Position numbers and translations under genes: made by a program. Below the pieces are notes generated by a model. The model had not been told where the DNA came from and ran no database searches. It worked only from the letters and a program-made list of their open reading frames with translations. From positions 1 to 64,000 of the forward strand of contig NZ_CP094972.1 of assembly GCF_025985425.1 (NCBI RefSeq): a stretch of 64,000 bases of DNA, in the 5' to 3' direction. Positions within the stretch are counted from its first letter, which is position 1. Every line of letters begins with the position of its first letter. The stretch comes from Entomomonas sp. E2T0. Its GTDB lineage: Bacteria; Pseudomonadota; Gammaproteobacteria; Pseudomonadales; Pseudomonadaceae. Shown here piece by piece: positions 19,796 through 27,608 of the stretch.

Positions 19796-19805
19796 AATCA
19801 TCTAC

Positions 19806-20402
19806 TCATCGATTTTGTGTTTTGCGGATTTCTTTTTCATCCATCCACTCAGATAAGCCACTTTCTACATCAAACAGCTCTAAAGTAAATTTATAATAAA
19901 CATCTTTTATATTTTTAGTTTTCTTATTAATAGAAGTTAAAGTACCTTCTAAGCGGTATTTTGCAGCAATCATATTACCTGTTTTAGCCACTGTAGACTC
20001 TTTATATAAGCCACTATCATTTTGTAGTTTAAGTTGATCTACTTGGCTTTGCATTCTAGTATTATCACTAGCAAAACGTGCTACACCTGCTTTCATCAGC
20101 TGATTTTTAATAGAGTCAGTCACACTACGTGTATCAATATACTCAGAAGTTTTATTTTGTACATCATATACTTGAATAACTGGACGACCACGCAATACAC
20201 CTGATTGCGCTAAAGAACGTGACATATCTTCAGCAATCATTTGCAAATCAGTAGAGCCAAAATCTATGGTTGCCACTTCTACTGCATTTGGGTCACCATA
20301 GCTAACATCTTTTTCACTTCTAACCATAGGAGAGTTATCAGCACACCCCACAACGATCATAGCAGCTGCTGCTAATAAAGTAATACCACGCATTTTTAAC
20401 AT
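19806..20402 (-). CDS. LpoB-family outer-membrane lipoprotein
   Basis: 198 residues. Leader MLKMRGITLLAAAAMIVVGC with lipobox VVGC (Cys20). The body has the LpoB family pattern: VATIDFGSTDLQMIAEDMSRSL, RPVIQVYDVQNKTSEYIDT, IAAKYRLEGTLTSI, and YYKFTLELFDVESGLSEWMDEKEIR at the C-terminus. E. coli LpoB activates the peptidoglycan synthase PBP1B; Pseudomonas aeruginosa uses the unrelated LpoP for this, so equivalent function here is not assured. Sits with the YcfL- and COG3014-family genes, an association I know from other gammaproteobacteria. Confidence 0.8.
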   Translation of the reverse strand: MLKMRGITLLAAAAMIVVGCADNSPMVRSEKDVSYGDPNAVEVATIDFGSTDLQMIAEDMSRSLAQSGVLRGRPVIQVYDVQNKTSEYIDTRSVTDSIKNQLMKAGVARFASDNTRMQSQVDQLKLQNDSGLYKESTVAKTGNMIAAKYRLEGTLTSINKKTKNIKDVYYKFTLELFDVESGLSEWMDEKEIRKTQNR

Positions 20403-20433
20403 ACTAACATCCTCTTAAATAAACTTGTAATCA

Positions 20434-20793
20434 TTAAGGCTCTTGAATTTCAATACGGAAGTCCACTGCCTGAGTAACAGGAGCAATACTATTTATATAA
20501 GTACTTTGTTTACCGTAAATCAACTTACTTTTCCATGTTTCCTCTTTGCCTACAGGGAAACCTTGATCATCTAACCACTGGAAACGGTAATTAATATTTT
20601 GATTATAACGAGACGTATTTTCTACAGCCACCTTAATCACTAAAAATCCATTCTGTCTAGACTTTTGCGCTTCGAGTACCTCAATATGCTTTACTTTGCC
20701 CATCTCAACCACATTTGGGTGTTTACTTGAACATCCCGCTAATACAAGTATACCCATCACTAATGCACAGATTAATTTTAAATGTAGACGCAT
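20434..20793 (-). CDS. YcfL/DUF1425 family lipoprotein
   Basis: 119 residues. Lipobox LAGC, Cys21, in MRLHLKLICALVMGILVLAG. The Ig-like core VIKVAVENTSRYNQNINYRFQ then WLDDQGFPVG matches the DUF1425 family (E. coli YcfL, encoded beside lpoB). Neighbours an LpoB-family gene here too, which supports the call. Confidence 0.85.
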   Translation of the reverse strand: MRLHLKLICALVMGILVLAGCSSKHPNVVEMGKVKHIEVLEAQKSRQNGFLVIKVAVENTSRYNQNINYRFQWLDDQGFPVGKEETWKSKLIYGKQSTYINSIAPVTQAVDFRIEIQEP

Positions 20794-20848
20794 ATTTATC
20801 TTCCCTCAAATTAAATTACAACTTTCCATCAATTATAGCTCAAGATGA

Positions 20849-22174
20849 TTAAGGTACATAAATTTTATTTCCTATTTGTATCAACTGAACTATCTGATAA
20901 CTATTACTAATCATTACATCAAGCTGTGTACCATTCGGTAAGTTTATGGTTTGCTTTCCTTTTGGTAGATTTAAGCGCGCTATCTGCATGCTTTCTGGCA
21001 AAGTACGCCATGTCCTTAAATCTGCTTGCTCTAATAAAGCACCCGCCAACCCAAGAGCTAAGCCTGCCCAAGGACTAACCTCCTTATTTAACTGTTGCTG
21101 TGCAACCGCCCGAGTTGCCGCCCGAGTAACAGTTCTTACCAGAATCATTGGCAAATCATCGCGTAACGCACGACGAGACATTACATCCACACTTGTTACT
21201 TCTGTTAATGGATAATTACGACCATTCACTGCAATTGCATTAAATTTTGAGCTATAACCAACATCAGTAATCACAGGTAATGAAACAGATATTTGAATAA
21301 TACCATCATTAGTTGGAATAGGAATAGACAAACTAAAAGACTCACGTTTAGGTGCCAAACCAGACTGCATGATAATTAACACATCACTTTGATTAGCAGG
21401 CCTACTGATATTACTAGTAAGATTCTTTAAAGCATCTTTTAAAACAGCCGCATCAGGTCTTAGCTCGATTGCATTACGATAACCAGGCGCTGCTAAGTCT
21501 CTTTCCCCTAATGCTTCGTAAATATAACCTGCTAAATAATGGCTAAATGCACTTTGATAACTATTTTTTAAATTTACCACACTTGGTGTATTTAAAGTGG
21601 CAACAGGATAACCATTTAAATCTTGGAACTGGGTATCAATTCCTTTATCTTGAGCTAATTGCTCTTGTTTTTCATAAAGCAGATCATGCAGATTGGCAAT
21701 AACTGCTTCTCGCTCATGGGTTTGTCTAATAGCTACACGTGCAGATGCCCAATCCCCCATCGCTAAATAGTTAAGAGCCATTTGAGTAGTTAACATGACT
21801 TTTTCATAATCATAGCCTTCATAACGTCTAATTTTGTCATTTAACAAAAAGGCCATAAAATTATTAACATATCTTGCTGGATCAGCTTTTACAGCATCTT
21901 CCCATGCTTGTACTTGTTGATTGGCAGACATCCATGCTACTTGGCTAGCTTGCAAATCACCTTTCAGTCTGAGTAACTCACCCTTTTCAAAGTAATAGAG
22001 TAAATCCTTCTTATCTTTCTTATTATTGCTCTCTAAAACAGTTAATGCAGCATCAACATCCCCCACATTAATTTGTTGGCTGACAATAGTTAACTCTCTA
22101 TCATAATCACGAATAGTAGAACAACCTACCAAAAAGAGCATCAACAATAGGGCATAGCCGATACGTAACATCAT
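20849..22174 (-). CDS. COG3014 family TPR-type lipoprotein
   Basis: 441 residues. Leader ending in lipobox LVGC (Cys18). The N-terminal two thirds look like helical TPR-type repeats (DAALTVLESNNKKDKKDLLY, SAFSHYLAGYIYEALGERD, AAPGYRNAIELRPDAAVLKD); the C-terminal part is beta-rich with a small hydrophobic/Ala-Gly patch (WAGLALGLAGALLE). First gene of the cluster that continues with the YcfL, LpoB and CsgG-like genes. Molecular role not established. Confidence 0.8.
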   Translation of the reverse strand: MMLRIGYALLLMLFLVGCSTIRDYDRELTIVSQQINVGDVDAALTVLESNNKKDKKDLLYYFEKGELLRLKGDLQASQVAWMSANQQVQAWEDAVKADPARYVNNFMAFLLNDKIRRYEGYDYEKVMLTTQMALNYLAMGDWASARVAIRQTHEREAVIANLHDLLYEKQEQLAQDKGIDTQFQDLNGYPVATLNTPSVVNLKNSYQSAFSHYLAGYIYEALGERDLAAPGYRNAIELRPDAAVLKDALKNLTSNISRPANQSDVLIIMQSGLAPKRESFSLSIPIPTNDGIIQISVSLPVITDVGYSSKFNAIAVNGRNYPLTEVTSVDVMSRRALRDDLPMILVRTVTRAATRAVAQQQLNKEVSPWAGLALGLAGALLEQADLRTWRTLPESMQIARLNLPKGKQTINLPNGTQLDVMISNSYQIVQLIQIGNKIYVP

Positions 22175-22247
22175 TATACTCCTCTTACCCCTTGCCCATT
22201 CCTATATTAATTTGATGCTCAGTATTACTAGATAGTTATTCAATATA

Positions 22248-22736
22248 TTACTTTTGAATAACTCGCTTACCCAATACAAAGGTTTTATTCCAATAACTTT
22301 CATTTAAATTATTAAGGCGTACCACCCCACCAGAACTAGGAGCGTGCACAAAACGACCATCACCCACATAAATTCCTGCGTGACTTACACTATAACCACC
22401 ATTGGTAGCAAAAAACACTAAGTCACCTGTTTTTAATGAATTACGTTTTACAGTAGGTGTAGCCATACTGCTCATTGCTTTAGTAGTGCGTGGTAATTTA
22501 ATGCCTGAGCTATTGTAAACATAGACAATTAGGCCACTACAATCAAAACCTGATTCTGGCGTATTCCCTCCCCAAATATAAGGTGTTCCAATTAGGCTCA
22601 TTGCACTAATAGAAACCTCATCGGCACTTGCAGGAAATTTAGCAGTAATCACAGGCGCCGTACGTGTAGTCTGTTCATTAGTAGAACAAGCGGAAATTCC
22701 GAGTACAATCCCTAGAATAAGAAGCTTCCTCAACAT
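22248..22736 (-). CDS. NlpC/P60 family lipoprotein peptidase (copy 1)
   Basis: 162 residues from the ATG at 22736, which is preceded by a strong GGTGGAGG site; an upstream in-frame ATG would add eight residues before the leader. Lipobox ISAC, Cys17. The NlpC/P60 domain has Cys66 (GFDCSGLI), His119 (VSHAGIYVG) and His131, the catalytic set of gamma-D-glutamyl-diaminopimelate cell-wall endopeptidases. Paralogous to the gene 132 bp upstream. Confidence 0.92.
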   Translation of the reverse strand: MLRKLLILGIVLGISACSTNEQTTRTAPVITAKFPASADEVSISAMSLIGTPYIWGGNTPESGFDCSGLIVYVYNSSGIKLPRTTKAMSSMATPTVKRNSLKTGDLVFFATNGGYSVSHAGIYVGDGRFVHAPSSGGVVRLNNLNESYWNKTFVLGKRVIQK

Positions 22737-22868
22737 ACAACCTCCACCTAGATAACTCATACTTTAATTACACTCGTAACACAAACTAATACTACTCAAT
22801 TCTAAATCATAAAAAAATTGTTGTTATTATAAACATGTGTTTCATCATTTTCACAGTAAAAATCAATA

Positions 22869-23492
22869 TTAATTTAGAATTCGTTTAGCCTCTACAAAGC
22901 TAATATTCCAATAACGATTATTTAGACTGTCAATACGAACACCTTTACGCTCATTAGCTGAGTGAATAAAGTAATGATTTCCAATATAAATACCTGTGTG
23001 GCTCACTTGGCGACCACGGCCTGTAGCAAAGAACAGAACATCACCTGGTTTTAACTTGGTTTTTGCTACTTTGGGAGCATCCACTTTAATTAACTGCCGT
23101 GTAGAACGTGGTAAATCAACGCCAGCCTCTTTTTGGTATAAGTAACCAACAAAGCCACTACAATCAAAACCTGTTTTGACTGATTGACCGCCATAACGGT
23201 AAGGAGTACCTAATAAAGAAAAACCACGGGAAATAATGCCATTAATAGCTGGCGAACTACTTGGTTTTTGGGCACGATTGAAGTCCCCTTCTTGAGCTAT
23301 AAATGCTTGTTTAAGCCCAAATAAGGAAGTATCAATAGTATCTTTTTGTTGATAATGTAGTTCTCTATTAAGAGACAAGTCGAAAGGCGAAGCAGGCTGA
23401 GGGTAAACAACAAGTGATTGTTTATCACTCTGTCGATTCACACATCCCGTTATCCCATAAATACAAATTAACAATATTATTAATTTCTTCAT
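22869..23492 (-). CDS. NlpC/P60 family lipoprotein peptidase (copy 2)
   Basis: 207 residues with lipobox ITGC (Cys17) and a longer linker before the catalytic domain. Active-site residues Cys111 (GFDCSGFVG), His165 (VSHTGIYIG), His177 (YFIHSAN). Similar to the following gene over the domain, so the pair arose by tandem duplication. Murein endopeptidase of the Spr/MepS type is the likely activity. Confidence 0.92.
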   Translation of the reverse strand: MKKLIILLICIYGITGCVNRQSDKQSLVVYPQPASPFDLSLNRELHYQQKDTIDTSLFGLKQAFIAQEGDFNRAQKPSSSPAINGIISRGFSLLGTPYRYGGQSVKTGFDCSGFVGYLYQKEAGVDLPRSTRQLIKVDAPKVAKTKLKPGDVLFFATGRGRQVSHTGIYIGNHYFIHSANERKGVRIDSLNNRYWNISFVEAKRILN

Positions 23493-23689
23493 CTACCCAA
23501 ACCCTAAAAACAACCCTTTGAATTAAATGAATATCCAATAAGATTAAGTTAAATCTATAACAAAAAACTTGTATTATACGGAAAGAATTTATGTTGGGAA
23601 ATTTTAAATTGAGGTAATTGTTACTAAATTATTTGAGCAACAACTTATAATATCTCTACAACTAAAGGCTAACAACCTATTTAAAATGA

Positions 23690-23720
23690 AGAAAGGTAAA
23701 TATAATTTATTTACCTTTCT
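23690..23720 (-). terminator. probable terminator after metY
   Basis: GAAAGGTAAAT / ATTTACCTTTC perfect 11-bp stem, 7-nt loop, 9 bp beyond the metY stop. The following T run is interrupted, so strength is uncertain. Confidence 0.6.
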
Positions 23721-23728
23721 TACAAAAA

Positions 23729-25003
23729 TCACTTAGTTGCTGCTAATGCTTGCTCAAGATCTGCTAAAATATCATCAATATGTTCAATACCTATTGATAA
23801 GCGGATCATATCTTGACTAACACCTGCTTTCTCTAATTCCTCAGCATTTAACTGACGATGTGTAGTAGAAGCAGGATGACAGGCTAATGACTTAGCATCA
23901 CCAATATTCACCAAACGCACCACTAGTTTTAAGGCATCAATAAATTTAGCACCTGCTTCAATACCACCTTTAATACCAAAAGACAAAATAGAAGCGGGTG
24001 TTCCTTTCATATATTTCTGGGCTAACTTATGCTCTGGATGACTAGCCAAACCTGCATATTTAACCCAACTCACTTGAGGATGATGCTCTAGATACTGAGC
24101 CACCTTCACTGCATTCTCACAATGACGCTCCATTCGTAGTGCAAGTGTTTCAGCACCTTGTAAAATTTGGAAAGCATTAAACGGAGATAAGACAGCCCCC
24201 ATATTACGTAATGGGATAACACGGCAACGAGCAATATAGGCTGCTTCACCAAAGGTCTCAGTATAACTTACACCATGATAAGAAGGATCAGGGTTAACCA
24301 ACATAGGGAAACGATCTGCATACTTGACCCAAGGGAACTTACCAGAATCAACCACCATTCCACCTAATGAAGTACCATGCCCTGCTATATATTTAGTTAA
24401 TGAATGAACAACAATATCGGCACCAAACTCAAATGGACGGCAAAGCGCAGGACTTGCTACTGTATTATCAACCACTAATGGAATACCATGACGATGTGCT
24501 ATTGTAGCCAATGCTTCAATATCAACAATATTACCTGCAGGGTTACCAATACTCTCACAATAAATCAGCTTAGTACGGTCATCGATTAGTTTTTCTAAAC
24601 TTACTAAATCATCGTGTTGAGCAAAGCGTGTTTCTATGCCAAAACGTGGCAATGTATGTGCTAATAAATTATAAGTACCACCATAAAGCTTAGCCACAGA
24701 TACAATATTATCACCTGCCTCGGTAATTGTTTGAATAGCATAAGTAATAGCTGCCATTCCAGAAGCCAATGCCAACCCTCCAATCCCCCCTTCTAAAGCA
24801 GCAATACGTTGTTCTAAAACAGCATTAGTGGGGTTAGTAATACGCGTATAAATATTACCGGGTACTGCTAAATTAAATAAATCAGCACCGTGTTGGGTAT
24901 CATCAAAAGCATATGAACTGGTTTGGTAAATAGGCACTGCTACCGAGTGAGTAGTAGGTTCAGGACTATAACCTGCATGAATGGCCAATGTTTCTAGTTT
25001 CAT
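23729..25003 (-). CDS. metY: O-acetylhomoserine sulfhydrylase
   Basis: 424 residues. PLP enzyme of the Cys/Met metabolism family that makes homocysteine from O-acetylhomoserine and sulfide. Starts [20 protein letters not shown]; cofactor-phosphate region [15 protein letters not shown]-binding lysine in [18 protein letters not shown]-terminal [20 protein letters not shown]. Length (over 420) and the insert with [18 protein letters not shown] favour MetY over MetZ or MetB. Confidence 0.93.
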   Translation of the reverse strand: MKLETLAIHAGYSPEPTTHSVAVPIYQTSSYAFDDTQHGADLFNLAVPGNIYTRITNPTNAVLEQRIAALEGGIGGLALASGMAAITYAIQTITEAGDNIVSVAKLYGGTYNLLAHTLPRFGIETRFAQHDDLVSLEKLIDDRTKLIYCESIGNPAGNIVDIEALATIAHRHGIPLVVDNTVASPALCRPFEFGADIVVHSLTKYIAGHGTSLGGMVVDSGKFPWVKYADRFPMLVNPDPSYHGVSYTETFGEAAYIARCRVIPLRNMGAVLSPFNAFQILQGAETLALRMERHCENAVKVAQYLEHHPQVSWVKYAGLASHPEHKLAQKYMKGTPASILSFGIKGGIEAGAKFIDALKLVVRLVNIGDAKSLACHPASTTHRQLNAEELEKAGVSQDMIRLSIGIEHIDDILADLEQALAATK

Positions 25004-25195
25004 AGGGATACTCTCAATAAACTATGATTTTTATAAATGTAGTTTTTCATTTTAACAATATTACTTAAAAACAAGGTAAAAATCTTAAGAAACAAAATAA
25101 CTAACCATATAATGATTACTTATTTTGATTTTACCCTTTAAATAATGGCAATATATTGCAGATTCTCAAACTAACTTAAAGGTAAATAACTTTTC

Positions 25196-26206
25196 ATGAA
25201 TAATGCCCGCTCATGGCCTATTAATTTAGCTAGTGTTCTTATTGTAGCTGTTAGCCTTATTCTTTTATTACCTTTAAAACTGCTTCCCTGTTTAATTGCA
25301 GGATTGCTAATTTATGAAATCATAGATTCTATTACAAAAATACTGCAACAGCGTATAGCAGGCAGAGTGGCGCGCTTTCTTGCGGTAGGCATTTTAACTA
25401 TTGTTGTTATTACAGCCCTTACTATTGCCTTTACCAGTGCCTTTTCCTTTTTAATGCATGAAGCTAATCACCCAGAACAACTACTAAAAAAGCTACTAAT
25501 GATTATTGAAAAAGCACGTAATCAACTACCTGAAAGTATTGATAGATATTTGCCTGCTACTGCTGAAGATATTAAAAACCATATCAGCCAATTTATTATG
25601 GGGCATCTAGCAGAACTAAGAACTTTTGGTAAAGGCGCTGCACATCTGTTTGTAACAGTGCTTATTGGCATGGTGTTAGGTGCTATTATCGCTTTACAAC
25701 CTACACCAACACCCAATACTTTAAGACCACTAGCAGAAGCCTTATTTACCCGAGTGAGCCGTTTTGCTAAAGCATTTCATGATATTGTATTTGCCCAAAT
25801 TAAAATATCTATGCTTAATACTTTCTTTACAGCGATATTTTTACTGACTGTACCGCATATTTTTGGTGAGCATTTACCTCTGGTAAAAACCCTTATTCTA
25901 CTCACCTTTATTGTGGGATTATTACCTGTTATTGGCAACCTTATTTCCAATACGATCATCTTTATTGTCGCCATGTCTGTTTCTTTTTGGGTGGCTAGCT
26001 GTGTACTACTCTACCTTGTACTAATACATAAATTGGAGTATTTCTTAAATGCTCGTATTGTTGGGGGACAAATTCGTGCTAGGGCATGGGAGTTATTAAT
26101 AGCAATGCTAGTTTGCGAAGCTGCTTTTGGCCTTGCAGGTGTAATTGCAGCCCCTATTTACTATGCTTACCTAAAAAGTGAATTGAGAGCAGAAGAGCTT
26201 GTATAA
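25196..26206 (+). CDS. AI-2E family transporter (PerM-like)
   Basis: 336 residues, polytopic, with about 7-8 hydrophobic segments: two near the N-terminus (about 10-45), one near 62-85, one at about 150-172 and a C-terminal cluster from about 200 on. The middle soluble region with ENLPE-like ARNQLPESIDRYLPA and the segment ending PIYYAYLKSE suit the AI-2E/UPF0118 family. Substrate not predictable. Stands alone, convergent with the glutamine-synthetase-like gene. Confidence 0.85.
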   Translation: MNNARSWPINLASVLIVAVSLILLLPLKLLPCLIAGLLIYEIIDSITKILQQRIAGRVARFLAVGILTIVVITALTIAFTSAFSFLMHEANHPEQLLKKLLMIIEKARNQLPESIDRYLPATAEDIKNHISQFIMGHLAELRTFGKGAAHLFVTVLIGMVLGAIIALQPTPTPNTLRPLAEALFTRVSRFAKAFHDIVFAQIKISMLNTFFTAIFLLTVPHIFGEHLPLVKTLILLTFIVGLLPVIGNLISNTIIFIVAMSVSFWVASCVLLYLVLIHKLEYFLNARIVGGQIRARAWELLIAMLVCEAAFGLAGVIAAPIYYAYLKSELRAEELV

Positions 26207-26238
26207 AAAATAGCCCTATTAATAAATAAGGCTAATAT
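26205..26238 (-). terminator. terminator after glutamine synthetase-like gene
   Basis: Minus strand TAGCCTTATT / AATAGGGCTA, a 10-bp stem with one G-U and a 4-nt loop, followed by six T. It also overlaps the 3' end of the convergent AI-2E gene. Confidence 0.8.
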
Positions 26239-26247
26239 TTTATCAGC

Positions 26248-27588
26248 TTAAAGCTGACCACCTAAATATAACCTTTCCCAAGGACTAATCTCCTCAAAGA
26301 AACTTTGGAGCTCTTGGCGTTTAGTAGCAATAAAACCGTCTATAAACTCTTGATTAAACAAACCGTGAGCTAGTTTGCTTTTCTCTAAACGTTGCAGTGC
26401 GCCAAACAATGAATTAGGAACGGTTAACTCATCAGGTACAATAATCTCACCACTACTAGGTTCAGTAGGTTGACACTTATTCTCTAGCCCATATAAACCT
26501 GCTGCTAACGTAGCAGCAATAGCAAGGTAAGGGTTCACATCAACCCCAGCTAAACGATTCTCTATTCGTCTAGCTTCTGGACTACTAACTGGAATACGTA
26601 AACCCGCGGCACGATTATCATAAGACCAACAAACATTATTGGGAGAATAATAAGGGTTATTAAGGCGTTGGAAAGAGTTAATGTTAGGTGCATAAAAGGG
26701 TGTTAAATCACCTAATACTGTTTGTAAACCACCAATATAATTAAAAAACTCAGGTGTTGCTTCACCACTTTCATCATTAAAAATATTATTACCTGTTTCT
26801 TTATTAACAATACTTTGATGAATATGCATAGAGCTACCAGCTACCCCTTCAACAGGTTTAGCCATAAACACGGCTATCATGCCATATTTTAGCGCCAACT
26901 CTTTTACCATAAACTTAAACAACAATGTCTGGTCAGCAATCAGTAATGCATTATCATGCACTAAGTTTAACTCAAATTGACTGGTTCCCATTTCATGTTC
27001 AAAAGTATCCCTAGGAATACCAAACGACTCCATAGATTGATAAAGTTCTTGAAAAAAGGGTTGTAAGTTATTATTGGCTGAAACAGTAAAACCAGCCGCA
27101 CCTGTTTCACGTCTTCCATCCAAGCCAATAGGTGGCATAAAAGACTCTTTAGGATCTGAGTTTTTATCAAATAAAAAGAATTCTATTTCTGTAGCAACTA
27201 CAGGTTCAAACTGCAAGTCACTATAGCGCTGTAAAATACGCTTTAGCAATACTCGAGAACATAGATTTGAGGGCTCACCATTTAACTCATAGGCATCACT
27301 GAGAACCAAGGCTTTAGGAATGTCTGACCATGGTAACAAATAAATATGTTGCTCATCTGGATAAACAGCCACATCACCATCATCTGCCCCATAAAAATGA
27401 GTAGGTGGATAGCCGCCCATAATACATTGCAATAATATACCTCGTGCCATTTGTAAACGACGGCCAGATAAAAAGCCATCTTTACTCATCATCTTACCAC
27501 GAGGAATACCATTAATATCTGCTATAACACAGGCAACTTCTTTTACATTAGCCAGTTTTTGCTGCAATATCTCTGACACGATAGCCAT
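26248..27588 (-). CDS. glutamine synthetase family ligase (gamma-glutamylpolyamine synthetase type)
   Basis: 446 residues. Glutamine synthetase fold: ATEIEFFLFD (first metal ligands), FEHEMGTSQFELN, GSSMHIHQSI, and NRAAGLRIPVSS with the substrate-binding arginine. The opening VACVIADINGIPRGKMMSKD and the overall length match PuuA/SpuI proteins that gamma-glutamylate putrescine or related polyamines, rather than GlnA, which has an adenylylation site and is about 469 residues. Only 20 bp after pepN; none of the other Puu pathway genes is in the window, so the substrate remains inferred. Confidence 0.85.
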   Translation of the reverse strand: MAIVSEILQQKLANVKEVACVIADINGIPRGKMMSKDGFLSGRRLQMARGILLQCIMGGYPPTHFYGADDGDVAVYPDEQHIYLLPWSDIPKALVLSDAYELNGEPSNLCSRVLLKRILQRYSDLQFEPVVATEIEFFLFDKNSDPKESFMPPIGLDGRRETGAAGFTVSANNNLQPFFQELYQSMESFGIPRDTFEHEMGTSQFELNLVHDNALLIADQTLLFKFMVKELALKYGMIAVFMAKPVEGVAGSSMHIHQSIVNKETGNNIFNDESGEATPEFFNYIGGLQTVLGDLTPFYAPNINSFQRLNNPYYSPNNVCWSYDNRAAGLRIPVSSPEARRIENRLAGVDVNPYLAIAATLAAGLYGLENKCQPTEPSSGEIIVPDELTVPNSLFGALQRLEKSKLAHGLFNQEFIDGFIATKRQELQSFFEEISPWERLYLGGQL

Positions 27589-27608
27589 ACGATTATTCCA
27601 TTATTATT

